The notes beneath the pieces are model-generated. The model was not told where the DNA came from. It searched no databases and worked only from the letters and a program-made list of their open reading frames with translations. This document shows positions 30,535 to 39,875 of a DNA stretch of 64,000 nucleotides, piece by piece. The DNA is taken from NCBI GenBank assembly GCA_030652255.1, contig JAUSAZ010000177.1, positions 124,001-188,000 on the forward strand, in the 5' to 3' direction. The DNA comes from Myxococcales bacterium. GTDB taxonomy: Bacteria; Myxococcota_A; Polyangia; Polyangiales; Ga0077539. Position 1 is the stretch's first letter, and the number at the start of each line of letters is the position of its first letter. A program made the position numbers and the translations under genes.

Positions 30535-33500
30535 GCCGTCAGCCTCCGTCGCTGGCGCCGCCGCTCGATGGCGACCCGCAGCGTCGGCAGCACCAGCAGG
30601 GTGAGCGCCGTCGAGGTGACCAGGCCCCCGATGACCACCGTGGCCAGCGGACGCTGCACCTCCGAGCCCGCCCCGCGGGCGAGGGCCATCGGCAGGAAGC
30701 CGAGCGCCGCCACCAGCGCGGTCATCGCGACGGGGCGGGTGCGCGAGGTCGCGGCCTCCAGGGTCGCCTCGGCGTCGTCCGCGCCCGAGCGCTCGAGCGC
30801 CTCGATCTCGGTCACGAGCACGGTGCCGTTCATCACCGCGATGCCCCAGAGGGCGATGAAGCCGATGCCCGCGGAGATGGAGAGCGCCATCCCCCGCGCC
30901 GCCAGCGCGAACACCCCGCCCACCGCCGCGAAGGGAACATGCGCGAGCACCCAGAGCACCGGGGCGGGCCGTCCGAAGTGGATGAACAACACGAACCCGA
31001 TCAGTAGCAGCACCGCGGGGATGACGAAACCGAGCCGGCGCCGCGCGGCCTGCAGCGTCTCGAACTGCCCGCCCCAGGAGAGCCGCGTCCCTTCGACCAG
31101 GGCCACGTCGCGGGCCACGGTCGCGGACGCCTGCTGCACCACGTCGCCGAGCTCGCGGCCGCGCACGTTGAAGCCGAGGAGCATCCGCCGCTCGCCGTTC
31201 CAGCGGTACAGGGCGGCCGGCGCGGAGAGCAGCTGCACCGCCGCGACCTCCGACAGGGGGACCAGCTGTGCCCCGGGCGCCGGGAGCCAGGTGGCCGCGA
31301 GCCCCAGCGGGGGCGGCGGCTCGACGCCGAGGCGCAACGTGACGGGAATCTCCCGCGGCCCGTCGTAGGTGACGCCCACCTCGAGGCCCAGGCGCATCGC
31401 GCCGACTGCGTCGAGGACGTCGACCGCCGTCAGCCCGCGCTGACCCGCCGCGAGCGAGTACGGGCGCACCTCCAGCAGCGGGAGTTCGTCCTCGGCCAGG
31501 ATGCGCGGATCGGCCACGCCGGGGATCCTCGCGACGGCATCGCGCACCCGCTGGAGGCTGGTGCGAAGCGCGGCGAGGTCCTGCCCCAGCACGCTGACCA
31601 CCACGTCGTAGGGCGCGCCGCCCAGCAGCTCGTTGAAGCGCATCTGGATGGGCTGCGTGAAGGCAGGCTCGGACTGCGGCGTGGCCGCATCGATGCGTCG
31701 CAGCAGCAGCGCCAGGAGCCGCTCGCGGGTCATGCCCGGCCGCCAGCGCTCCAGGGGGCTCAGCCGGACGAACACGTCCGCCTGCTCCAGGCCCATGGTG
31801 TCCGTGGCGATCGCCGGGCTGCCGATGCGGGACACCACCTCCTCGACCTCCGGGGTGTCGGTGAGCACGGCCAGCTCCATCCTCCGCGCCTGCTCGATCG
31901 CTCCGGTGATGCCGAGGTCGGCCGCGCGGGTCGTCTGGATGACCAGGGCGCCCTCGTCGAGGGTCGGCGCGAGCTCGCCGCCGAGGCCCGCGAGGGTCCG
32001 GACGGAGAGCCCGAGCGCGCCGAGGGAGAGCGCCAGGACGAGCGCCGGGCGGGCGAGCGCGCGCTGCATGGCGGCGCCGCGCAGGCGCTCGATCCAGCGG
32101 ACGAGCGGCGGGGCGACGGCGGGGATGTCCCGCGCGCGGATGAACTGCGCCGCCGCGGCGGGGATGAAGGTGAGGGTGAAGAGCAGGGTGACGAGCAGCG
32201 CCAGCACCACCGTGATCGCCATCGGGCGAAACAGCTTTCCGTCGACGCCGGTGAGCGAGAGCACCGGCACGTAGACCAGCAGGATCACGAAGACCCCGAA
32301 GAACGACGGCCGGGCGACCGCCGCGCAGGCCTGCGCGACCCGATCCGCCCAGGGGACCTCCTCCTCGCCGTCGCCCGCCCGATGGAACACGTGCTCGACG
32401 AGGACCACCGCACCGTCGACCAGGAGTCCGAAGTCCACCGCCCCGAGGCTCATGAGGTTTCCCGAGACGCCGAGGAGGGTCATCGCCGCGGTGGCCCCGA
32501 GCATCGCGACCGGGATGGTGAGCGCCACCACCACGCCGGCCCGCGCGCTGCCGAGGGTGAGGAAGAGCACGAGGCACACGAGGAGACCGCCCTCGGCGAG
32601 GCTCCGGGCGACCGTGCGCAGCGTCGCGTCGACCAGCGCGCTGCGGTCGTAGACCACGTCGATCTGCACGTCCGGCGGCAGGGCCTGGCGGACCTCGGCC
32701 ATCTTGAGCCGCACGGCGCGGGTGACGTCGCGCGCGTTCGCGCCGATGAGCATCTGGGCCATCACGTAGACCGTCTCGCCGCGGCCGTCGCGCGAGGCGG
32801 CGCCGAGGCGGGGCGCGGTGCCCTCGACGACCGTCGCGACGTCGCCGACCCGCACGGCGGCGCCCTGGTGGAAGCGCACGACGGCGTCGCTGAGGTCGCG
32901 CGGGGCGCGGGGGAGGAAGGTCCCGCGGAGGAGGATGTGGCGGTCGCCGGTCTCGAGCGAGGCGCCGGGCTGGCTGCCCACGGTGCGGGTCAGGGCGACC
33001 CGGAGCTCATCGAAGGTGACCCCCCGCGCGACCAGCTGCCTCGCGTCGGCCCGCACCTCCAGCGTGCGGCGGGCGCCGCCCCAGGTGTTCACCTCCACGA
33101 TGTCCGAGACGGTCTTCAGGATCGGCGCGACCCGGAGCTCGACCAGCTCGAGCAGCTCCGCGGGCGTCCGCGTCGGCGCGGAGACCGTGAAGTGGAACAC
33201 CTCTCCCAGGCCCCCCGTGATGGGGCCCATCTCCGGCGGCTCCACGCCGCTGGCCCGGGCCCCGGCGGAGTTGGCCATGCGCTCGCCCACGAGCTGGCGC
33301 GCGCGCAGCAGGTCGACGCCCTCCTCGAAGACGAGGGTGATCGCCGAGAGGCCGTAGCGCGACAGGCTGCGGGTGTTCTCGAGCCCGGGCAGTCCCCCGA
33401 AGCTCGCCTCCAGCGGGCGGGTGACCCGCTGCTCGACCTCCTCGGGCGTGAGCCCCGGCGCGCGGGTGAGCACCTGCACCTGGTTGCTGGTGATGTCGGG

Positions 33501-33617
33501 CAGGGCGTCGAGCTTGAGGTGCACCGCGATGGCCAGGAGGCCGGCGGCGAGCAGCGCCCAGAGCACGAGCACCCAAGCCCGCTTCGCGACGGAGTACGCG
33601 ACGATGGATTCGATCAC
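30531..33617 (-). CDS. czcA: Heavy-metal efflux RND pump, CzcA type
   Basis: The 1028-residue inner-membrane pump has a TM1 start 'KRAWVLVLWALLAAGLLAI', two large periplasmic domains and about twelve membrane segments, matching the length of CzcA/CusA (about 1030-1060). The TM4 motif near residues 391-404 reads 'DFGLLVDGAVVLVE', with the Asp, Asp and Glu of the Zn/Co/Cd (CzcA) class rather than the sequence of the Cu/Ag class; His follows where Asn is common. It exports divalent cations by proton antiport through the adaptor and channel. GTG 33617 is chosen from a GTGA overlap with the adaptor gene. The exact metal is unproven. Confidence 0.88.
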   Translation of the reverse strand: MIESIVAYSVAKRAWVLVLWALLAAGLLAIAVHLKLDALPDITSNQVQVLTRAPGLTPEEVEQRVTRPLEASFGGLPGLENTRSLSRYGLSAITLVFEEGVDLLRARQLVGERMANSAGARASGVEPPEMGPITGGLGEVFHFTVSAPTRTPAELLELVELRVAPILKTVSDIVEVNTWGGARRTLEVRADARQLVARGVTFDELRVALTRTVGSQPGASLETGDRHILLRGTFLPRAPRDLSDAVVRFHQGAAVRVGDVATVVEGTAPRLGAASRDGRGETVYVMAQMLIGANARDVTRAVRLKMAEVRQALPPDVQIDVVYDRSALVDATLRTVARSLAEGGLLVCLVLFLTLGSARAGVVVALTIPVAMLGATAAMTLLGVSGNLMSLGAVDFGLLVDGAVVLVEHVFHRAGDGEEEVPWADRVAQACAAVARPSFFGVFVILLVYVPVLSLTGVDGKLFRPMAITVVLALLVTLLFTLTFIPAAAAQFIRARDIPAVAPPLVRWIERLRGAAMQRALARPALVLALSLGALGLSVRTLAGLGGELAPTLDEGALVIQTTRAADLGITGAIEQARRMELAVLTDTPEVEEVVSRIGSPAIATDTMGLEQADVFVRLSPLERWRPGMTRERLLALLLRRIDAATPQSEPAFTQPIQMRFNELLGGAPYDVVVSVLGQDLAALRTSLQRVRDAVARIPGVADPRILAEDELPLLEVRPYSLAAGQRGLTAVDVLDAVGAMRLGLEVGVTYDGPREIPVTLRLGVEPPPPLGLAATWLPAPGAQLVPLSEVAAVQLLSAPAALYRWNGERRMLLGFNVRGRELGDVVQQASATVARDVALVEGTRLSWGGQFETLQAARRRLGFVIPAVLLLIGFVLFIHFGRPAPVLWVLAHVPFAAVGGVFALAARGMALSISAGIGFIALWGIAVMNGTVLVTEIEALERSGADDAEATLEAATSRTRPVAMTALVAALGFLPMALARGAGSEVQRPLATVVIGGLVTSTALTLLVLPTLRVAIERRRQRRRLTA

Positions 33618-34675
33618 GGCCGCGCCCCCGCGTCGACGACCGCCCCGCCCCGCGCCGGGTCCAACGCGACCAGGGCCCCGTCGGGCAGGGCGGCGCGCAC
33701 GATGGCGTCGGTGTTGGTGATGCGCACCAGCTCGACGGGCACGATCGCCGCGCCCGCGGCAGCGCGCGGGCGGACGACGACGAAGCGCCCCGCGCCGCGG
33801 TCGCCCACCGCCGTCGCGGGCAGCAGCCAGAGCCCCGGGCTCGCGGGGGTGCGCACGAGCAGGCGGCCCTCCGCGGCAGCGGGCATCGCGGCGCCGGCGG
33901 CCGCCTCGAACCACGCCAGGTACCCGAGGCCCGACGGCGCAGGCACGTGGTTGACGAGCGCCACCGCGATCAGCCCCGCCGCGGAGCGATACCCGTAGGT
34001 CGACCCCTCCGTCGGGCGCGCCGGGAAGGTCGCCTCGATGCGCTGCCCGCTGCGGGCGCGCACCCGGGCGAGGGGGCCGTCCTCCGGGCGTCGCAGCTCG
34101 CCCAGCGTCGCAGGCACCGCCGTGACCACACCCGCGATCGGGCTGCGCAGCACGATCGTCCCCCCGCGGGTGAAGCCCGCACCGGCGAACACGGCGCGGG
34201 CGCGCATCCGATCGGCTGTGTGGCGTGCGATCTCCAGGTCGAGGGCCGCGACGTCGGCGGCCCGCACGAGCCCGTCGCCCGCCAGCGGGCCCAGCTGCGC
34301 GCGGCGGCGGCGCAGGATCACGAGCGAGCTCTCCGCTCCGGCGGCCGCCGCGAGCGCGGCGTCGACCTCGGGCATCACGACCCGCGCGACGGGGTCGCCC
34401 TGGTCCACGGTGTCGCCGGGGCGCACCGCGAGGCCCACGATGCGGGCCGGCAGCGGCGGCACGACGACCGCTTCGGAGAGGCCCGTCGCCAGGAGCCGCG
34501 CGGGGTACTCCTCGGGCGAACCCTCGGATGCAGCGCGCGGCGCCACCCAGGCGAAGGGCGAGCTCGGCAGGTCTCCGCGGACGGGCGTCGGCGCGACCTC
34601 CGGCGCGTTGCTTCCGCAGGCGACCCCGAGGGAGAGCGCGCCCGCCAGGGCGGTCCGTCGCAGCGCCCGCCTCAC
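33614..34675 (-). CDS. RND periplasmic adaptor lipoprotein, CzcB type
   Basis: This 353-residue adaptor links the RND pump to the outer-membrane channel. It starts at GTG 34675 in a GTGA overlap with the channel gene and begins with a lipoprotein signal 'LSLGVACGSN' (Cys20). The lipoyl halves are 'ARIVGLAVRPGDTVDQGDPV' and 'VLRSPIAGVVTAVPATLGEL', with a short alpha hairpin between. The tail 'VVDAGARP' follows the membrane-proximal region. It is short for the class (CzcB is about 520) and lacks a His-rich metal-binding extension. Confidence 0.82.
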   Translation of the reverse strand: MRRALRRTALAGALSLGVACGSNAPEVAPTPVRGDLPSSPFAWVAPRAASEGSPEEYPARLLATGLSEAVVVPPLPARIVGLAVRPGDTVDQGDPVARVVMPEVDAALAAAAGAESSLVILRRRRAQLGPLAGDGLVRAADVAALDLEIARHTADRMRARAVFAGAGFTRGGTIVLRSPIAGVVTAVPATLGELRRPEDGPLARVRARSGQRIEATFPARPTEGSTYGYRSAAGLIAVALVNHVPAPSGLGYLAWFEAAAGAAMPAAAEGRLLVRTPASPGLWLLPATAVGDRGAGRFVVVRPRAAAGAAIVPVELVRITNTDAIVRAALPDGALVALDPARGGAVVDAGARP

Positions 34676-35913
34676 TCTGCGCCTCGCGCGGCGCGCCGCA
34701 GGTACACCAGCGCGATGCGCGCCCAGGCCCGATCGCGCGTCGCGCGGACGACGCGCGCGGAGGCGTCGAAGAGGCCGCGCCGGGCGTCGAGCACGTCGAG
34801 CAGCGTGGCCTCGCCCGCCGCGAACTGTCGCTCGCGCAGCGCGACCGCGCGCTCGCACGCGGGCATCAGCCCTGCCTGGAGCGCCTCGAAGACCGCGCCG
34901 GTGTGCTCGACCTCGTGCGCCGCGACGAGCACCCGCGCCCTGGCGCGGACGCGCTCATCCGCCGCCTCGCCCTCCATGCGAAGGGCGGCGGCGTGGCGCG
35001 CCGCGAACTCCCGATCGCCCACCGCGAAGACCGGCAGCGGGAGCGCGACGCTCCCCTGGACGATGCCCGCGCTCAGCGCGTCCCGGCGGGCCTCGAGGCC
35101 CAGGGTGATCCGCGAGCCGCGCTGGGCCCGCTCCTCCTGCGCGCGCGCCGCCTCGGCCCGGGCGAGCAGCGCGCGGGCCCGCACCGAGGGGAGCGACGCG
35201 ATGTGCTCCAGCAGGCGCTGCAGCTCGGCGGCCGAGGGCACGGCGACCTCTGGCACTGCGCCCTCGGTGACGAGCGCTCCCCGCCCCGGCACGCTCACCT
35301 CCGCCGCGAGCAGGCCGCGCGCCTCCGCCACGGCGCCCTCCGCCATCCGTCCGCGCAGCCGGGCCTCTTCGAGCCGCGCGGTCGCGACGGCGACGTCGCC
35401 CGTCGTGCGCTCCCCTGCGGTGGTGAGGCGGGTGACGAGGCGCACGAAGTCCGCCTCGCTCTCGATCTCGCGCCCGGTCACCGCCCGCTGCTGCTCGGCC
35501 TCCCGAAGGGCGAGCCACGCGCTGGCCGCCGCGAGCCGCCGGACCAGCACCTCCGCGTCGGCCTCCGCGTCGAGCCAACGGGCTTCGGCACCGAGCGCGT
35601 CGCGGCGGAGCCCGGCGCTGCCCTCCACGCTGACGGACTGCGTCACGGCGACCCCTCCCTCGAAGCCCCGCTCCTGGGAGGGCGTGAGGCGGCCGCCCGC
35701 GGAGAGGGTCACCACCGGGTTGGCGTCGAGCCAGGGTGAGGCCGCGCGCGCCTGGTGCAGCGTCGCCGCCGCCCGTCGCCCGAGGGCGACCCGAGGGTTG
35801 TCTCCCGCCGCCGCGACCGCGTCGGCGAAGGTGAGGCGAGCCTCCTGGGCGACCGCCGGGGTCGTCGCGGTCGCGAGTCCGAGCAGCACCAGGAGGCGCA
35901 GTACGCGATGCAT
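34672..35913 (-). CDS. Outer-membrane efflux channel, CzcC/TolC type
   Basis: The 413-residue product is the first gene of the efflux operon. It has a signal peptide ending 'ATTPAVAQE', then two OEP repeats of long amphipathic helices and strands ('LTFADAVAAAGDNPRVALGR', a second block around 'AAELQRLLEHIASLPSVRAR'), as in CzcC (about 417). It forms the trimeric outer-membrane duct for metal ions. ATG 35913 lies 6 bases after a TAGAGC -10 box with no Shine-Dalgarno. The stop overlaps the adaptor start by 4 bases. Confidence 0.85.
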   Translation of the reverse strand: MHRVLRLLVLLGLATATTPAVAQEARLTFADAVAAAGDNPRVALGRRAAATLHQARAASPWLDANPVVTLSAGGRLTPSQERGFEGGVAVTQSVSVEGSAGLRRDALGAEARWLDAEADAEVLVRRLAAASAWLALREAEQQRAVTGREIESEADFVRLVTRLTTAGERTTGDVAVATARLEEARLRGRMAEGAVAEARGLLAAEVSVPGRGALVTEGAVPEVAVPSAAELQRLLEHIASLPSVRARALLARAEAARAQEERAQRGSRITLGLEARRDALSAGIVQGSVALPLPVFAVGDREFAARHAAALRMEGEAADERVRARARVLVAAHEVEHTGAVFEALQAGLMPACERAVALRERQFAAGEATLLDVLDARRGLFDASARVVRATRDRAWARIALVYLRRAARGAE

Positions 35914-35919
35914 GGCGCC

Positions 35920-35973
35920 GCTCTAGCGCTGCGGCCCGGCGGGGTTCCTGTGGTCCAGATGAGAGAACTCTCA
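35920..35973 (-). promoter_or_regulatory. Promoter and probable operator of the metal-efflux operon
   Basis: On the minus strand a TAGAGC -10 box (35920-35925) lies 6 bases before ATG 35913. The position 18 bases further up reads AGGAAC, a poor -35, as expected for an activated promoter. Just beyond it is the inverted repeat TGAGAG-AA-CTCTCA (35960-35973), centred about 53 bases before the predicted transcription start, a likely site for the operon's own response regulator. Confidence 0.5.
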
Positions 35974-36040
35974 CGAACGCGACGGCGGGCGCCCGCGCGT
36001 CTCCTGGAACCACCCGTCCGGGTGTGATACGCGATCGCCC

Positions 36041-39000
36041 GTGCCCAGGGATTACAAGGAAACGTGTCTGCTCCCGAAGACGGCCTTCCCTATGAAGGGC
36101 GACCTCTTCAAGCGCGAGCCCCAGTGGCTCGCCCGCTGGGAGTCCAGCGGGCTCTACGCGCGCATCCTGGCGAGGCCCGTCGACGGGCGCTTCGTCTTCC
36201 ACGACGGCCCGCCCTACGCCAACGGGCACATGCACTACGGCCACATCCTCAACAACGCGTTGAAGGACTTCGTGACCCGCTCGCGCAACCTGCTGGGCGA
36301 GCGCACGCGCTTCATCCCCGGCTGGGACTGCCACGGCCTCCCCATCGAGCTCAACGTCGACCGCGAGGTGAAGCGCAAGAAGGAGCACGTCTCCCCGACG
36401 GAGATGCGCGTGCGGTGCCGCGACGAGGCCGCGAAGTGGGTCGACGTGCAGCGCACCGAGCGCAAGCGCCTCGGGGTGCTCGGCACCTGGGAGACCCCCT
36501 ACCTCACGATGAACCAGGGCTTCGAGGCGCAGGTCATCCGCGCCCTCAAGGCCTTCGTCGCCAACGACATCGTGTACCGCGGCAAGAAGCCCGTGCAGTG
36601 GTGCTGGCACTGCCGCACGGCGCTCGCCGAGGCCGAGGTGGAGTACGCCGACGCCCACGTCTCGCCGAGCATCTACGTGAAGTTCGCGCTCGACGCGGCG
36701 GGCGTCGAGGCCCTGCGCGCGAAGCTCCCCGACGGCGTCACCCGCGTCTCCGCCGTCATCTGGACCACCACCCCGTGGACCATCCCGGCCAACCTCGCCA
36801 TCGCGGTGCACCCGGCGCTCGACTACGTGGTGCTCAAGGGCGCCGACGGTGAAGGCCTCCTCGTGGCCGCGGCGCTCGCCGAGGCCGTCGCGAAGTCCGC
36901 GAAGCTCGACGCCGTCGTGGTGGGCCCGAGCTTCAAGGGCGAGCTTCTCGTGGGCCTCCAGGGGCGCCACCCCTTCGAGGCGCGCTGGTCGACCCTCTTT
37001 GGCGCCGACCACGTCGAGAGCAGCGCGGGCACCGGGTTGGTGCACACCGCGCCGGGCCACGGACGCGACGACTACAAGCTGGGCGTCGCCCACGGCCTGG
37101 AGGCCTACGCGCCCGTCGGCGACGACGGACGGTACACGGGTGAGCTGGGCGACGGCGCAAAGGCCATGGGGCTCGAAGGGCAGTTCATCTTCGACGCCAA
37201 CCCGGCGGTCGAGCAGCACCTGCACTCGCTGGGCGCGCTGCTCCAGCCACCCGGCCAGAAGGTCACCCACAAGTACCCGATCTGCTGGCGCTGCAAGAAC
37301 CCGCTGATCACCCGCGCGACGACCCAGTGGTTCATCGCGATGGACGAGCCCATGCGCGCGCTCCCGGGCACGCCCACGCTCCGCCAGCGGGCGCTCGCAG
37401 AGATCGACCGCCTCGCCGCCGACGGCGCCCGCGCCGAGGGGGAGGGCGTCGCGCGGGGCTGGGTCCCGTCGTGGGGCCGCGAGCGCATCCGCGGCATGAT
37501 CGAGGGCCGCCCCGACTGGTGCATCTCGCGCCAGCGCATCTGGGGCGTGCCCATCCCCGCGGTGCAGCACAAGGCGACCGGCGAGGTGGTGCTCACCACC
37601 GAGCTGCTCGAGCACGTCGCGAAGGTCTTCGCCGAGCGCGGCGCCGACGCCTGGTACAGCGATGACCCGTCGGTGCTGCCGGCGGAGATCCGCTGCGCCG
37701 ACGGCACGCTGCGCCCGCGCGAGGAGTTCTCCCGCGACCCGAGCATCATCGATGTGTGGTTCGAATCGGGCAGCTCGTTCTACGCGGTGTGCGAGCCCGA
37801 GGCCGACCTCGGCGCCAAGGTCGACCTGTACCTCGAAGGCAGCGACCAGCACCGCGGGTGGTTCCACTCGTCGCTGCTGGTGGGCTGCGCCGTGCTGGGC
37901 GAGGCGCCCTACCGCGCGGTGCTCACCCACGGCTTCGTCTGCGACGACCAGGGTCGGCCGTACTCGAAGAGCGACATCCGTCGTCGGCAGGAGGCGCGGC
38001 GCGACGAGATCACCGCGCGAGTGAACAAGGGCGAGGCCCTCGACGCCGTGCTCACGGCGATGAAGAGCACCTGGGCGACGCCCGAGAAGCTCGCCGACGC
38101 GAAGAAGCGCCTCGGGAAGAAGACCTCCCTCGACGACGTTGCACTCGCCATCGCCCAGGACGACATCGAGTTCATCCCCCCGGAGAAGATCATCGCCGAG
38201 CAGGGCGCGGAGCTGTTCCGCGCGTGGGCCGTCTTCGTCGACTACGAGAACGACATGCCCTACTCGCGCGCCGTGCTCAACCAGGCCATCGACGCCTACC
38301 GCCGCGTGCGCAACACGCTGCGCTTCATGCTGGGCGCACTGCGCGAGGAGCCCGCCCCGCTGGTCACCGAGGTCGCGCTCGAGCCCATCGACCAGTGGGC
38401 CCTGGTGCGCCTCGGTGAAGTCCTGGCGAAGTGCGAGAAGGCCTACCGGCAGTACGCCTTCCGCGAGGTCTTCGCGACGGTGGTGGAGTTCTGCCAGGAC
38501 CTCTCGGCCCTCTACCTCGACGCCTCGAAAGACCGCCTCTACAACGACGCCTCGGACAGCGTCCGGCGCCGCTCGGCGCTCGCCACGATGCAGCACCTCG
38601 TGCGCTCCCTCGCGGCCGTCATTGCCCCCATCCTCCCCTTCTCCGCCGAGGACGTGTGGGACCACCTCCCGGCCTTCGCGGGCAAGGGAGACAGCGTGCA
38701 CCTGGAGTTCTGGCCGACGGTTCCGTCCATCGAGGACGGCGCCGCGCTCGGCAAGGCCGTCCAGCGGCTGCGCGCCCTGCGCGACGGGGTCTTCGCCGTG
38801 CTCGAGCCCGTGGTGCAGGCCTGGGGCGTCGAGAAGCAGGCCGCGAAGAAGGCCGGCCGCGAGCCCGGGGCAGGGGACGCCACCTTCGCCCCCGGGGCGC
38901 GCATCGACCACGCCCGCGACGCCGCGGTGACCCTCGAGCTCTCCGCCGCCGAGCGCGACGAGCTCGGCCCGCTCGCCCCGCAGGCCGCCGAGCTCCTCGG

Positions 39001-39178
39001 GCTCGGGGCCATCGAGCTTGCCACGGCGCCCGTGGCGGGCGACCGGGTGCGCGTCGCCCCCGGCCCGGCGTGTGATCGTTGCTGGCGCCGCCGTGGCGAC
39101 GTAGGCGCGGACGGGCTATGTCCACGGTGCCGCCACGCAGTCGATGTCTTTGACCGCGCCGCTGGCGCTACCGCGTAG
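36041..39178 (+). CDS. ileS: Isoleucyl-tRNA synthetase with altered KMSKS region
   Basis: The 1045-residue enzyme charges tRNA-Ile. The start is a GTG at 36041 whose product 'MPRDYKETCLLPKTAFPMKG' aligns with the N-terminus of bacterial IleS1. The HIGH signature is HYGH at 65-68, and the 'GWDCHGLPIELNVDREVKRK' and 'QRIWGVPIP' blocks are intact. The KMSKS loop reads PYSKS (640-644), losing the first Lys, and is followed by an insert of about 60 charged residues before 'GAELFRAWAVF'. The C-terminal zinc finger 'CDRCW'...'CPRC' is present. It leads an operon with lspA and lgt, a common linkage. No Shine-Dalgarno precedes the GTG. Confidence 0.94.
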   Translation: MPRDYKETCLLPKTAFPMKGDLFKREPQWLARWESSGLYARILARPVDGRFVFHDGPPYANGHMHYGHILNNALKDFVTRSRNLLGERTRFIPGWDCHGLPIELNVDREVKRKKEHVSPTEMRVRCRDEAAKWVDVQRTERKRLGVLGTWETPYLTMNQGFEAQVIRALKAFVANDIVYRGKKPVQWCWHCRTALAEAEVEYADAHVSPSIYVKFALDAAGVEALRAKLPDGVTRVSAVIWTTTPWTIPANLAIAVHPALDYVVLKGADGEGLLVAAALAEAVAKSAKLDAVVVGPSFKGELLVGLQGRHPFEARWSTLFGADHVESSAGTGLVHTAPGHGRDDYKLGVAHGLEAYAPVGDDGRYTGELGDGAKAMGLEGQFIFDANPAVEQHLHSLGALLQPPGQKVTHKYPICWRCKNPLITRATTQWFIAMDEPMRALPGTPTLRQRALAEIDRLAADGARAEGEGVARGWVPSWGRERIRGMIEGRPDWCISRQRIWGVPIPAVQHKATGEVVLTTELLEHVAKVFAERGADAWYSDDPSVLPAEIRCADGTLRPREEFSRDPSIIDVWFESGSSFYAVCEPEADLGAKVDLYLEGSDQHRGWFHSSLLVGCAVLGEAPYRAVLTHGFVCDDQGRPYSKSDIRRRQEARRDEITARVNKGEALDAVLTAMKSTWATPEKLADAKKRLGKKTSLDDVALAIAQDDIEFIPPEKIIAEQGAELFRAWAVFVDYENDMPYSRAVLNQAIDAYRRVRNTLRFMLGALREEPAPLVTEVALEPIDQWALVRLGEVLAKCEKAYRQYAFREVFATVVEFCQDLSALYLDASKDRLYNDASDSVRRRSALATMQHLVRSLAAVIAPILPFSAEDVWDHLPAFAGKGDSVHLEFWPTVPSIEDGAALGKAVQRLRALRDGVFAVLEPVVQAWGVEKQAAKKAGREPGAGDATFAPGARIDHARDAAVTLELSAAERDELGPLAPQAAELLGLGAIELATAPVAGDRVRVAPGPACDRCWRRRGDVGADGLCPRCRHAVDVFDRAAGATA

Positions 39179-39185
39179 AGGATCC

Positions 39186-39875
39186 ATGAGCGAAGAGAAC
39201 CCCGTCACCGAGTCGGCCGAGCCCAGCGAGAAGCCCGTCAAGCCCGCGAAGGAGAAGCCCGCCATCGAGCCCGTCACGGCGCGCGACTGGGTCTTCCTGG
39301 CGGTGGTCGCCCTCGGCAGCGCCGGGCTCGACCTGTGGAGCAAGGCCTGGGCGCTCGGGCGCCTGTCGCGCTCGGTGGCCAACCCCCCGCCGCTCTGCTC
39401 GCCGCCGCCGGGCCTCCAGCACTACCTGCCGCAGCGCGTGGCCAACCGCGAGATCGTCCTCATCAAGGACTACCTCGACCTCCAGTACGCCGAGAACTGC
39501 GGCGGCGCCTGGGGCCTGCTCCACGGCGCCAGCGAGGCCGTCCGCCGGCCCTTCTTCCTGCTGGTCACCATCGGCGCCATCGCCTTCATCGTGCACCTCT
39601 ACCGCACCATGGAGCCCGGCCAGCGCCTGATGAAGTGGGCCCTGCCGCTCGTGCTCGGCGGCGCCATCGGCAACCTCGTCGACCGGGTGCGCCTCGGCTA
39701 CGTGGTGGACTTCATCCACGCGCACCTGAAGCTGCGCTTCCACTGGCCGACCTTCAACGTCGCCGACATCGCCATCACCGTCGGCATCGGGCTGATGGTG
39801 CTCGAGTACATCATCGGCCCGAAGAAGGTCGCTCCCCCCGCGGCCGAGCCCACCCCGGTGGCGACCACGCCGTGA
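39186..39875 (+). CDS. lspA: Lipoprotein signal peptidase
   Basis: The 229-residue membrane aspartyl protease removes signal peptides from diacylglyceryl prolipoproteins. The catalytic pair is Asp175 ('GYVVDFIHAHLKLRFHWP') and Asp194 ('FNVADIAI'), 19 residues apart as in known LspA, preceded by 'GNLVDRV'. It is longer than usual (about 160-170) because of a 35-residue charged N-terminus and an extra hydrophilic loop after the first membrane segment ('SRSVANPPPLCSPPPGLQHY'). ATG 39186 is chosen for the AGAGGA upstream. It lies 7 bases behind ileS and overlaps lgt by GTGA. Confidence 0.93.
   Translation: MSEENPVTESAEPSEKPVKPAKEKPAIEPVTARDWVFLAVVALGSAGLDLWSKAWALGRLSRSVANPPPLCSPPPGLQHYLPQRVANREIVLIKDYLDLQYAENCGGAWGLLHGASEAVRRPFFLLVTIGAIAFIVHLYRTMEPGQRLMKWALPLVLGGAIGNLVDRVRLGYVVDFIHAHLKLRFHWPTFNVADIAITVGIGLMVLEYIIGPKKVAPPAAEPTPVATTP

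Noticed and set aside
36020-36031. Leaderless promoter for ileS
   Set aside because: A TGATAC lies 10 bases before the GTG start, but no -35 or extended -10 supports it; too weak to annotate.
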